A stretch of 18,855 nt of DNA from Physcocola sp002396385 (GTDB lineage: Bacteria > Bacteroidota > Bacteroidia > Bacteroidales > Paludibacteraceae). The notes below the pieces were generated by a model. That model saw only the letters and a list, made by a program, of their open reading frames with translations, was not told the DNA's origin and made no database searches. The stretch is taken from the NCBI GenBank assembly GCA_946535435.1, contig CAMNDM010000059.1:1-18855 (forward strand). The letters run 5' to 3'. The translations under genes were made by a program, and so were the position numbers. Below are positions 1 through 6,422 of the stretch, piece by piece (the first letter of the stretch is position 1; every line of letters begins with the position of its first letter).

Positions 1-173
1 TAATACTTTTTGCTCATCGTTAATGGGATTTTTGTGGTGAAAATGGGAAAAACTGGAAAAACGGACCATTCCCACCCACTATAACGCTTTTTGCCGCGCC
101 TATTTACCACACGGGGCTCACCAGATGTTTACAACGATTATCTTTTTGAGTCCTGTTTCTGATATCCAGAGCT

Positions 174-1265
174 CTATTCTGTTATGATTTTCCAATGACC
201 GCCTTTCGTCGGCCCAATATGCTTGATAAGCTCTGCTTTCTTCATCTTATCCAGCTGCTTCTTGATGCCATCAGGCGTGATGCCGATGATCTTGGCAAGT
301 TGTTCGCGAGTAGTAAATGGATGCTTGCGAATTTCGTCAAGAATCATTTCTTGGGTACTCTTGTTCGTTTCTTGGGTACTTTCTTGGGTACTACCAGGGT
401 TTTCTTGGGTAGCAGTAGAATCTTCTTTCTTGTTTTCCTCCCATTTTGTACCCACAATCATGTATCTGCTCTTCAATTCATTTTGTTCTCCCATCAACAA
501 GTTGCGGAAGAATCGCTCCAGATATTCTGTTGTCTCAGTAATACCATACTGCATATTGGTGTAGTTGGCTCTTACGAGTGAGTTGCGGAAATACTTTGAG
601 TTCTCTGCAAAGACCTCGTTAGTAACCTCGAAGCCTAAGTTTCTTAGGAACTGTATCGTAAACACAGCTGTTGTGCGGGTATTTCCTTCGCCAAAAGGAT
701 GTATCTGCCATACATTTGCAATAAAACGACTTATATGCTTCACCATTTCTAGCATAGACAGACCTTCGTATGAGAATTTCTTTTCGGTGTCAAACTCATA
801 CTCAAGGGTGTCGCTTATCAGATTGCCAGATTCGTATCTTACGGTATCACCACGCAAAACGAGTTCTGGCTTGGTAATGTTGTAATCTCTGTATATACCA
901 GCAAACTTGTAGATACCTTCAAAAAGATAGCGATGGATGGATGCAAGGCAGTTAGGACGGAAGCTGAATGCCTTGTGTGCAATCAGTTCTGCTATACGCA
1001 CAGCCACCTTGTCGGCTTCTTCCGTGCGTTTTTCTTGCTGAAGACCTTCCTTCGTAGTATAATATTGATCGACAAGTTTACGAACTTCTTCAAGCGTAAT
1101 CTTGCCTTCAATGTTCTGCTTGACAGTATTAAGGAAGTACTGCGAAGGTTTGAGGTCATCAACATCCTGCAAACCGATGGCAGTCATCCAGTTCCTAACA
1201 CGTTCCCTTTTATCGGGTTCGCCTTGTATGATGTATTCGCTGTAGTCTTCCATTTTGCCTAGCAT
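174..1265 (-). CDS. Fic family protein with VbhA-like N-terminus and C-terminal winged helix
   Basis: Fic enzymes transfer AMP or another phosphate-containing group to hydroxyl side chains of target proteins. The 363-residue product carries the core motif HPFGEGNTRT at residues 189-198, which is the Fic signature HPFxxGNxR with its catalytic His. Residues ~44-69 (containing NIEGKITLEEV) look like the VbhA-type antitoxin helix that inhibits Fic in cis; the E-G pair is present, but the residue four before the Glu is Lys instead of the usual Ser/Thr. Residues ~283-305 are a low-complexity TQE-rich linker and ~306-361 read as a winged helix (TTREQLAKIIGIT). The first ATG overlaps the stop of an hsdS remnant (ATGCTAG); an in-frame ATG four codons later (1253) starts the conserved part and is an alternative. 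Fic genes of this architecture are common inside type I restriction loci. The family assignment is firm; the target and the cis-inhibition are inferred. Confidence 0.9.
   Translation of the reverse strand: MLGKMEDYSEYIIQGEPDKRERVRNWMTAIGLQDVDDLKPSQYFLNTVKQNIEGKITLEEVRKLVDQYYTTKEGLQQEKRTEEADKVAVRIAELIAHKAFSFRPNCLASIHRYLFEGIYKFAGIYRDYNITKPELVLRGDTVRYESGNLISDTLEYEFDTEKKFSYEGLSMLEMVKHISRFIANVWQIHPFGEGNTRTTAVFTIQFLRNLGFEVTNEVFAENSKYFRNSLVRANYTNMQYGITETTEYLERFFRNLLMGEQNELKSRYMIVGTKWEENKKEDSTATQENPGSTQESTQETNKSTQEMILDEIRKHPFTTREQLAKIIGITPDGIKKQLDKMKKAELIKHIGPTKGGHWKIITE
347..411. repeat. In-frame TTTCTTGGGTA repeats in the Fic linker
   Basis: Four copies of the 11-mer TTTCTTGGGTA begin at 347, 368, 380 and 401. 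The steps (21, 12, 21 nt) are all multiples of three, so gain or loss of a unit would lengthen or shorten the TQE-rich linker of the Fic protein without a frameshift. Confidence 0.75.
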
Positions 1266-1360
1266 ACTTTTATTTGACCGGTTACAACGTCGCTGATAAG
1301 ACGCTGTTTGTATTCTTTAATAGATCCAATCTCCTGCTGGATCTTTATTTGAGTATACGG
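1259..1360 (-). pseudogene. hsdS: C-terminal remnant of type I restriction specificity subunit (HsdS)
   Basis: Reading the minus strand from 1360 to the TAG at 1261-1259 gives 33 codons that end in IKEYKQRLISDVVTGQIKVC. This is the characteristic end of HsdS proteins (a distal helix followed by RLISDVVTGQI-V). HsdS gives type I restriction-modification complexes their DNA specificity through two target recognition domains; none of these is left. An in-frame TGA lies directly upstream (1361-1363) and no further HsdS-like sequence is visible, so the gene is a truncated remnant. Its stop codon overlaps the first ATG of the Fic gene, suggesting the two were once translationally coupled in an hsdS-fic arrangement. 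Confidence 0.75.
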
Positions 1361-1521
1361 TCATACATCTTACGCTTGAATAAGGATTTCGTTATAATTG
1401 CTTTTTTTGAGACAAAAATAAGGTAAAAAGGCGCCCCTCCAAATTTATTTGGTCTGTTTTGTCTGTTTCCACCAAATTTTGCCACTTGTCTTATGTCGAC
1501 ACAAATGTCAACTGCAGGTGT

Positions 1522-1563
1522 GATAAAGATCATATCACTGGTCTTTCTATTGACGAAATAAAG
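1522..1563 (+). pseudogene. Relic of an Rpn C-terminal tail
   Basis: In frame, this stretch reads DKDHITGLSIDEIKLY. The final residues of the intact Rpn protein (2731-2769) read DITGLSIDEIKLL. Twelve consecutive residues (ITGLSIDEIKL plus flank) agree, and the DNA shares the exact 15-mer GACGAAATAAAGTTA. No other part of an Rpn gene is visible upstream. The best explanation is the end of a second, mostly deleted Rpn copy, or a recombination scar between Rpn copies. Confidence 0.5.
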
Positions 1564-1765
1564 TTATATATCATGGTGAACCAGTCTGTTTGTCCATGCC
1601 TGTACGGACAGTGCCTTATCGCTCTGCCCATCTTTTCCCGTAGGCTTTCGTACAAGTACCGGTGTGCAACACTAGCTTTTGCTTGATGGAACAACTTTAA
1701 ATCAATGCAATCCTTGTATGAATTTGCAAATCTCCGCTCCAAAATGTAACGCACCCCATTAACTC

Positions 1766-1796
1766 TTTGACATATACCCGATAATCCGTAAATTTG
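1766..1796 (+). promoter_or_regulatory. Bacteroidetes-type promoter of the Rpn gene
   Basis: TTTG at 1766-1769, a 19-nt spacer and TAAATTTG at 1789-1796 match the Bacteroidetes consensus TTTG-N19-21-TAnnTTTG. The start codon follows 22 nt after the -7 box, giving a very short leader without a Shine-Dalgarno sequence. Confidence 0.7.
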
Positions 1797-1818
1797 TGTA
1801 AAATAGAGAGAGAAACGT

Positions 1819-2772
1819 ATGTCAACAGAAAAATATATTCATTTCGACTGGGCCGTGAAGCGCATGCTCCGCGACAAGGCGAACTTTGTCGTGCTGGAGG
1901 GCCTTCTTACGGTACTTCTGGACGAGAAAATCACGATTACGGAGATTTTGGAGAGCGAGAGCAACCAGGACAGCTACGACGACAAGTTCAACCGTGTGGA
2001 CATCAAGGCGCGGAACTCGAAGGACGAGATCATCATAGTGGAGGTACAGCTCTCACGCGAGGTCTATTTCCTGGAGCGCATCCTCTACGGGGTGAGCAAG
2101 ACGATTTGCGAGCACATGTCGCTGGGTAGCGACTACGACAAGGTGAAGAAGGTGTATTCCGTCAACATCCTCTATTTCGATATGGGCACAGGCAGCGACT
2201 ACCTGTATCACGGCAAGACCGAGTTCAAGGGCGTGTTTACCGAAGACATCCTCCAGATAAGCCGTCGTCAGCTGGACACTTTCCGCCGTTGGCCGGCCGG
2301 GAACATCTTCCCCGAGTACTACCTGATTCGTGTGAACCAGTTCAACGAGTACGCGCGAACCCCGATAGAGGAGTGGATGGAGTACATAAAGGACGGCGTC
2401 ATAAAGGACGACACGACTGTTCCCGGTTTGCAGGAAGCCCGCGAGAGGCTGAAATACATCTCGATGACCAGCGAGGAACGTCTTGCCTACGAGCGCCATC
2501 TGGACAATGTGAGAATCCAGAACGATGTGATTAACACGGCAAAGAGCGACGGCTTGGCTGAGGGTCGTGCCGAGGGTCGTGCTGAGGGCCGTGCGGAAGG
2601 TCTGGCTGAGGGTCGTGCGGAAGGCCTGGCTGAAGGTCGTGCTGAAGGCGAGGCCATCGGGGCGAAAAAAGAAAAAATAGAAAATGCCCGCAAGATGAAA
2701 GCAAAAGGCCTTTCTGTTGAGGATATAGTTGATATTACAGGCCTGTCTATCGACGAAATAAAGTTACTGTAG
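1819..2772 (+). CDS. Rpn family recombination-promoting nuclease / putative transposase
   Basis: The 317-residue product belongs to the Rpn (PDDEXK_2, 'transposase_31-like') family, whose characterised E. coli members are DNA endonucleases that promote RecA-independent recombination. The PD-(D/E)XK core is visible as D61 (RVDIKA) and the E75-x-Q77 pair (IIIVEVQLS) that ligate the metal. The typical opening (IHFDWAVKRMLRDKANF) and the ILYGVSKTICEHM helix are intact. Residues 245-276 are eight tetrapeptides of the type GRAE/GLAE, followed by a basic segment and a short helix-turn-helix-like tail ending in GLSIDEIKLL. The gene is clearly more GC-rich in codon choice than its AT-rich surroundings. 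It has its own promoter. Members of this family are usually scattered as multiple copies per genome, in line with the relic upstream. Confidence 0.92.
   Translation: MSTEKYIHFDWAVKRMLRDKANFVVLEGLLTVLLDEKITITEILESESNQDSYDDKFNRVDIKARNSKDEIIIVEVQLSREVYFLERILYGVSKTICEHMSLGSDYDKVKKVYSVNILYFDMGTGSDYLYHGKTEFKGVFTEDILQISRRQLDTFRRWPAGNIFPEYYLIRVNQFNEYARTPIEEWMEYIKDGVIKDDTTVPGLQEARERLKYISMTSEERLAYERHLDNVRIQNDVINTAKSDGLAEGRAEGRAEGRAEGLAEGRAEGLAEGRAEGEAIGAKKEKIENARKMKAKGLSVEDIVDITGLSIDEIKLL
2551..2646 (+). repeat. 8 x 12-bp tandem repeat in the Rpn gene
   Basis: Eight 12-bp units of the form ggtcgtgctgag encode (G[RL]AE)8. Units differ at third positions and by CGT/CTG, so most are older duplications. 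Unit number can change without breaking the frame. Confidence 0.9.
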
Positions 2773-2805
2773 ATGGGTGTCTTGTTGTGTCTCTGACATC
2801 TCATC
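2772..2805 (+). terminator. Weak hairpin between convergent Rpn and GLUG genes
   Basis: GATGGGTGTC pairs with GACATCTCATC with one wobble and one bulge around a 13-nt loop. The sequence after it is only moderately T-rich. It sits at the convergent end of two genes, so a terminator is plausible but not strong. Confidence 0.3.
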
Positions 2806-2810
2806 CTTTC

Positions 2811-4679
2811 TTAATCGTCAACTCTTTTTATCGTTTTTTTGTTCCCCACTACGTATATGCCCTGTTTCAGTCCATCTAAAGCTTGATCCGGGCTTGTATT
2901 TTTGCGCACAAGTCTGCCAAGTGGCGTATATACATTGGTAGGTGCGTTGCCTGCCTCGCTTGGAACTTTTCCGGTGTGGGTATTTGAAATGACCACAAGA
3001 GGTATTTCTCTCGTCATTCCCTTGTAGCTGATGCGCAGCGTGTCTTCCCCTAATCCTGCAAGGCCTATGGAGTAGCCATCCACATCGCATATCTTGTTCC
3101 CTGACGCAGACGTTATTAGGGGCTTTTCTCCGTCTGTCTCCATTAACACCACTTCGAACGGATGGCTTACGCTGTTTATCCGGTCGCTACTGTCCAGTTT
3201 TATGACGGCCGATGCCAATACGTTAAAGTCTGGGTCTATGCCGTTAGGCACTGCGTAGACGCCCTCGTTGTAAATCCAGTTGTATTCCCCTGCGTGCGGC
3301 CCCTGTATTTCAATGGTTGAAACAAAGTGCTTGTAGGCAGAGTCGTTGAGCAGTTGCTCGGTGTAGAGCGCGTAGGTTTGTTCTTTCCCCTCGAAAACTT
3401 TCCCGTCCATAGAGTCGGGGAGTATACTCATCTGCTTGTCGTAGAGACTTCCTCCGTAATTAAAATTTTTACCGTTTAGTCCGTCAAGTGGGTATGAACC
3501 TATATTAGCACCGCTTACGCAATTCGTAACAAACTGACTACCATCTGTGATAGGTGCTACGTTGATGTTGTTGTAAGTCCATCCGTTTGCGAAGCCGCAA
3601 ATGCCTCCTGTGTAATCCCATCCGTCAATATAGCCTGCGTTTAAGTTGTCAGCAAAAGGATAAAAACTGATAACTGTGCGTGCTACATTGGTATATCCTG
3701 CAATGCCGCCAATGTACCTTGCTGCAAAACTAGACTTGTCTTCAACCCCTGCTAATGAGATGGTTACTGCTCCGATGTTGCAACTGAAGTCGATAAGTGT
3801 AGAATTTGCGTTGCCGATTATTCCACCTGCATAGCCATCGTGGAAGGTGATATGCCCTGCGTTGTTATTTTTGTTGGCCGATATGGCCAAGGTGTAGCCC
3901 GCTATGCCGCCCACGTTCATGGGGCCGGTCACATTGCCAAAATTGGCGCATTGGGTAATTAGGTGTGTGGTGCCTGTGATACTTGGGACAGTTGACTTCC
4001 CTATAATACCGCCAACCCCGTTGTCTTGATTTCCAAATGGAATTCCATAGCCAATACCGATGTTTGTGTAATTCTTGCAATTCTGTATGTCTATGTTATG
4101 ACAGTCTCCCGCAATGCCTCCTATACTGGCGGGAATATAGTCTTCCATACTTATTCTTCCCGAAACACTACAGTTTATAATTGTCGAGGTTCCTGACTGT
4201 GTCGGGTTGCCGAAGTATGCTACTATTCCTCCTGCGTAAACTCCACTTTCGCTCGTTTCTATTGCTATGTCGAGGTTTTCTATGTCGAGGTCTTTAATGG
4301 TCAGGTGGTTGCCGCTGATCTTTCCGAACAACCCGCAGTAGTTGTTCCCTTTCGCAATGGTCAGGTTGGAAATCTTATGGTTGTTGCCGTCGAAGTTGAC
4401 TTTGTAGCCGTCAAGCGGATATTTGTAATTGTTGATAGGCTCGAATTCAATGCCGCTCATATCAATGTCGGCGGTCAATACGTAGTAGAAAAGTGAACCG
4501 TCCGATTCTTCGTTTACAAAGTTGCTTAGCGCCACAAGGTCTTCTCGGGTGGCTATTTGGTAGGGGGTTTCGTAAGTTCCATCCCCTCCGCTTAATGCCG
4601 GGTGCGCTGCCATTGCGGCTGAAAACCATGCTAGACCGATTATAGACAATGTCGGTTTTAGGGTAAAAATATTTTTCAT
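2811..4679 (-). CDS. Secreted GLUG-repeat protein with Bacteroidales C-terminal tail
   Basis: A 622-residue protein opening with a basic N-terminus, a hydrophobic stretch (LSIIGLAWFSAAMA) and a likely signal peptidase site after AMA, so it is exported. Residues ~30-60 (GDGTYETPYQIATREDLVALS) are the segment that regularly precedes GLUG repeats. About eight GGI-[AVI]-G repeats follow through residue ~370 (for example SIGGIAGD, GVGGIIGK, NVGGIAGY, YAGGIIGN, YTGGICGF); these form a right-handed beta-helix in known family members. A beta-sandwich-like segment follows, and the protein ends NVYTPLGRLVRK...GIYVVGNKKTIKR, the tail seen on many Prevotella/Bacteroides cell-surface or type IX-secreted proteins. 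It stands alone between convergent Rpn and the divergent intergenic region. Substrate or partner is unknown; adhesin-like surface role is inferred. Confidence 0.8.
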   Translation of the reverse strand: MKNIFTLKPTLSIIGLAWFSAAMAAHPALSGGDGTYETPYQIATREDLVALSNFVNEESDGSLFYYVLTADIDMSGIEFEPINNYKYPLDGYKVNFDGNNHKISNLTIAKGNNYCGLFGKISGNHLTIKDLDIENLDIAIETSESGVYAGGIVAYFGNPTQSGTSTIINCSVSGRISMEDYIPASIGGIAGDCHNIDIQNCKNYTNIGIGYGIPFGNQDNGVGGIIGKSTVPSITGTTHLITQCANFGNVTGPMNVGGIAGYTLAISANKNNNAGHITFHDGYAGGIIGNANSTLIDFSCNIGAVTISLAGVEDKSSFAARYIGGIAGYTNVARTVISFYPFADNLNAGYIDGWDYTGGICGFANGWTYNNINVAPITDGSQFVTNCVSGANIGSYPLDGLNGKNFNYGGSLYDKQMSILPDSMDGKVFEGKEQTYALYTEQLLNDSAYKHFVSTIEIQGPHAGEYNWIYNEGVYAVPNGIDPDFNVLASAVIKLDSSDRINSVSHPFEVVLMETDGEKPLITSASGNKICDVDGYSIGLAGLGEDTLRISYKGMTREIPLVVISNTHTGKVPSEAGNAPTNVYTPLGRLVRKNTSPDQALDGLKQGIYVVGNKKTIKRVDD

Positions 4680-4743
4680 AGGCCTGTTTATTTGAGTTGT
4701 ACTGCATTATAGCTTAAAATGAGGAATTTGTGATGATTTGACG

Positions 4744-4761
4744 ATATGTTCTGTAACATAT
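4744..4761. promoter_or_regulatory. Palindrome upstream of the GLUG gene
   Basis: ATATGTT-CTGT-AACATAT is a perfect 7+7 inverted repeat with a 4-nt centre, 65-82 nt upstream of the start codon of the GLUG gene on the minus strand. It has the form of an operator for a dimeric regulator. The regulator is unknown. Confidence 0.4.
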
Positions 4762-4854
4762 GGAAACGGTGGCTGACGCTTCCAATTTCTTTGTTCCGGT
4801 TTAACGCAGATTGCCTGCAACCTTGCACAATGTACAAGAAAAAAAACAGGTATC

Positions 4855-4862
4855 TATATTTG
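4855..4862 (+). promoter_or_regulatory. Candidate -7 element of the 33-codon ORF
   Basis: TATATTTG is a perfect match to TAnnTTTG, 23 nt before the ATG at 4886. I see no good TTTG box at the expected distance upstream, so support is partial. Confidence 0.4.
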
Positions 4863-4885
4863 ATGAAAACAAAAAAATAAAAGAT

Positions 4886-4987
4886 ATGAAGACATTTAAA
4901 GAGTTCTGTATACCCGATGCGAACAAGGCGGCCGAAACAAATAAAGGCCTTTCACCCGAACGCATACTTTTGACCCTTAACTACTAA
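4886..4987 (+). CDS. Candidate 33-residue small protein
   Basis: An ATG preceded by an A-rich leader (aaaaaaataaaagat) and by a TAnnTTTG element opens a 33-codon frame that starts MKTFKEFCIPDANK and ends ERILLTLNY, followed at once by a strong hairpin. The product has no membrane segment or signal peptide and I do not recognise it. The ordered promoter-leader-ORF-hairpin layout favours a real small gene over chance, but a leader peptide or an untranslated small RNA would also fit. Confidence 0.4.
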   Translation: MKTFKEFCIPDANKAAETNKGLSPERILLTLNY

Positions 4988-4994
4988 ATATATT

Positions 4995-5028
4995 GAAGCT
5001 CGCTACCTCGTTGTGGGTAGTGGGCTTC
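4995..5028 (+). terminator. 13-bp hairpin after the 33-codon ORF
   Basis: GAAGCTCGCTACC and GGTAGTGGGCTTC pair over 13 positions (two G-U pairs) around the loop tcgttgtg. It starts 8 nt after the stop of the small ORF. It lacks a strong T-tract, so it could also be a structured RNA element. A second hairpin, CCATTTC-TGCAT-GAAATGG, follows at 5031-5049. Confidence 0.45.
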
Positions 5029-5094
5029 CCCCATTTCTGCATGAAATGGCGAAATTTGCCAGTGTTTTTACACGTCCGTTTCGCCTCTTTTCAT

Positions 5095-5125
5095 TTTGCT
5101 TTTTGTTCGTGTTTGCATACCTTTG
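5095..5125 (+). promoter_or_regulatory. Promoter of pta
   Basis: TTTG at 5095-5098, a 19-nt spacer and TACCTTTG at 5118-5125 match the Bacteroidetes promoter consensus. Transcription would begin about 55 nt before the pta start codon. Confidence 0.7.
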
Positions 5126-5186
5126 TAATGATGGGCGCATTACACCCGTGCATTTAGGTTAGATATAAAATAATTACTTTTTTACA

Positions 5187-6197
5187 ATGGATTTGATTGA
5201 AAGCATGGAAGCGCGTGCAAAAGCCAACTTGCAGCGCATTGTTTTGCCAGAAGGCACTGAAGAGAGAACTCTCAAAGCCGCTGACATCGTAGCAGGAAAA
5301 GGTACTGCGAAGATTATTGTACTTGGCGACAAGGCGAAGATTTCCGCTATGGCCGCTGAGTTCGGATTGAAGAATATGGATAAAATCACCATTATCGATC
5401 CGAATAACAATCCCGATTCCCAAAAATACATCGACCTCTTGGTTCAGCTCCGCCAGAAGAAGGGTATGACTGTTGAGCAGGCTACCGAACTGGTCAAGAA
5501 TCCGCTCTACCTCTCTTGCCTTATGATTAAGGCGGGCGATGCCGATGGTGAGGTCAGTGGTGCTGGCAGCCCTACGGGCGACACCCTGCGCCCTGCGTTC
5601 CAGATTATCAAGACCCAGCCTGGTGTCTCTTGTGTTTCTGGTGCTTTCCTGATGATTCTGAAAGACAATACTTACGGTTGCGACGGCAAAATGATTTTCG
5701 CCGATTGTGCCGCTACTCCTAATCCTGATGCCGACCAGCTGGCACAGATTGCGGTTTGCAGTGCCAAGTCGGCTACCGATGTGTTCGGCTTCGACGAGGC
5801 CCGCGTTGCTATGCTCAGCTTCTCTACGAAGGGTAGTGCTAAGCACGAAATGGTCGACAAGGTGGTTGAGGCTACCGCCAAGGCCCACGAAATGGCTCCT
5901 GAACTTAAACTAGATGGCGAACTGCAGGCCGATGCCGCCCTTGTCCCTAAAGTGGCTGCCCTCAAAGCTCCAGAAAGCAAGGTGGCCGGTACTGCCAATG
6001 TGCTGGTCTTCCCTGACCTGAATACGGGCAATATCTCTTACAAGTTGGTTCAGCGTTTGGCTGGTGCTACTGCGCTTGGCCCATTCTTGCAGGGCTTGGC
6101 GGCTCCGGTTAACGACTTGTCGCGTGGTTGCTCGGTCGACGATATTGTTAAGACGGTGGCTATTACGGCTTGTCAGGCTATCGCCGGTAAAAAATAA
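5187..6197 (+). CDS. pta: Phosphate acetyltransferase
   Basis: Converts acetyl-CoA and phosphate to acetyl phosphate and CoA in the cytoplasm, the first step of the acetate-forming, ATP-yielding pathway completed by AckA. At 336 residues it is the short form consisting of the catalytic PTA domain only. Recognisable family segments are QRIVLPEGTEERTLKAA (residues ~16-32), ADGEVSGAGSPTGDTLRP (~118-135), the FSTKGSAKH stretch (~211-219), DGELQADAALVP and the C-terminal FPDLNTGNISYKLVQRLAGA...GPFLQGLAAPVNDLSRGCS. It is followed by a rho-independent terminator and then ackA. Confidence 0.97.
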   Translation: MDLIESMEARAKANLQRIVLPEGTEERTLKAADIVAGKGTAKIIVLGDKAKISAMAAEFGLKNMDKITIIDPNNNPDSQKYIDLLVQLRQKKGMTVEQATELVKNPLYLSCLMIKAGDADGEVSGAGSPTGDTLRPAFQIIKTQPGVSCVSGAFLMILKDNTYGCDGKMIFADCAATPNPDADQLAQIAVCSAKSATDVFGFDEARVAMLSFSTKGSAKHEMVDKVVEATAKAHEMAPELKLDGELQADAALVPKVAALKAPESKVAGTANVLVFPDLNTGNISYKLVQRLAGATALGPFLQGLAAPVNDLSRGCSVDDIVKTVAITACQAIAGKK

Positions 6198-6223
6198 AAA
6201 AACTCATACCGATATGTAGATAG

Positions 6224-6253
6224 GGAGCAGGGCTTTCGCCTTGCTCCTTTTTT
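6224..6253 (+). terminator. Rho-independent terminator of pta
   Basis: GGAGCAGGGC and GCCTTGCTCC form a 10-bp stem (one G-U) closed by a TTTC loop and followed by six T. It lies 26 nt after the pta stop and would separate pta from ackA transcription. Confidence 0.88.
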
Positions 6254-6324
6254 GTGCCTCAGACTTCCAATTTGCTCGTTTTGGTAAAATTTTTCTTACT
6301 AATTTTAATTTATTGGGTGCTCGC

Positions 6325-6358
6325 ATTGCTGAAATGTCGGCTAAACTACCTAATTTTG
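6325..6358 (+). promoter_or_regulatory. Candidate promoter of ackA
   Basis: TAATTTTG at 6351-6358 matches TAnnTTTG. The best upstream box is ATTG at 6325-6328 with a 22-nt spacer, slightly long. It is the only good -7 element between the pta terminator and ackA. Confidence 0.45.
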
Positions 6359-6422
6359 CAAACTAAAGAAAACTGTGAGGCTTCTTCTTTGACTCGAATT
6401 TTATTTATTGTTAATCCTAAAT

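Larger units (their letters stand above)
1266..1818. other. Intergenic region with gene relics
   Basis: About 550 nt without an intact gene. It holds the HsdS remnant (to 1360), a short stretch matching the tail of the downstream Rpn gene (~1522-1563), and the promoter of the Rpn gene (1766-1796). Two short ORFs on the minus strand (1345-1533 and 1530-1754) have no recognisable domain, and the second runs antisense through the Rpn-like relic. I see nothing else. Confidence 0.6.
4680..5186. other. Intergenic region with candidate small gene, hairpins and pta promoter
   Basis: About 500 nt between the divergent GLUG and pta genes. From left to right it holds a palindrome (4744-4761), a -7-like promoter element (4855-4862), a 33-codon ORF (4886-4987), two adjacent hairpins (4995-5049) and the pta promoter (5095-5125). 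These elements are listed separately. Confidence 0.7.

Noticed and set aside
1..173. Search for a downstream gene or terminator after the Fic gene
   Set aside because: No ORF, hairpin or promoter could be supported; only a short near-tandem GGAAAAAC repeat at about 45-62.
1345..1533. 62-codon minus-strand ORF overlapping the HsdS remnant
   Set aside because: No domain and out of frame with the HsdS remnant; it looks like non-coding, AT-rich sequence with a chance open frame.
1530..1754. 74-codon minus-strand ORF between the Fic and Rpn genes
   Set aside because: Its end is the antisense of the Rpn-like relic (the intact Rpn gene produces the same antisense peptide NFISS), it has no recognised domain, and no promoter is visible. 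It could be a remnant, but I cannot support a gene.
2551..2646. Possible CRISPR or other short-repeat array
   Set aside because: The 12-bp units are contiguous, coding and without spacers; they encode the Rpn GRAE repeats. No CRISPR array is present in the window.
2053..2804. Long ORFs on the strand opposite the Rpn gene
   Set aside because: They mirror the Rpn gene; the PSARPSAR repeat is the antisense of its GRAE repeats.
5031..5060. Third imperfect palindrome GGCGAAATTTGCC after the two hairpins
   Set aside because: Short, with a central mismatch; not distinguishable from chance in AT-rich sequence.
5154..6031. ORFs of 244 and 119 codons opposite pta
   Set aside because: Antisense shadows of a highly conserved enzyme gene; composition follows from pta codon use.
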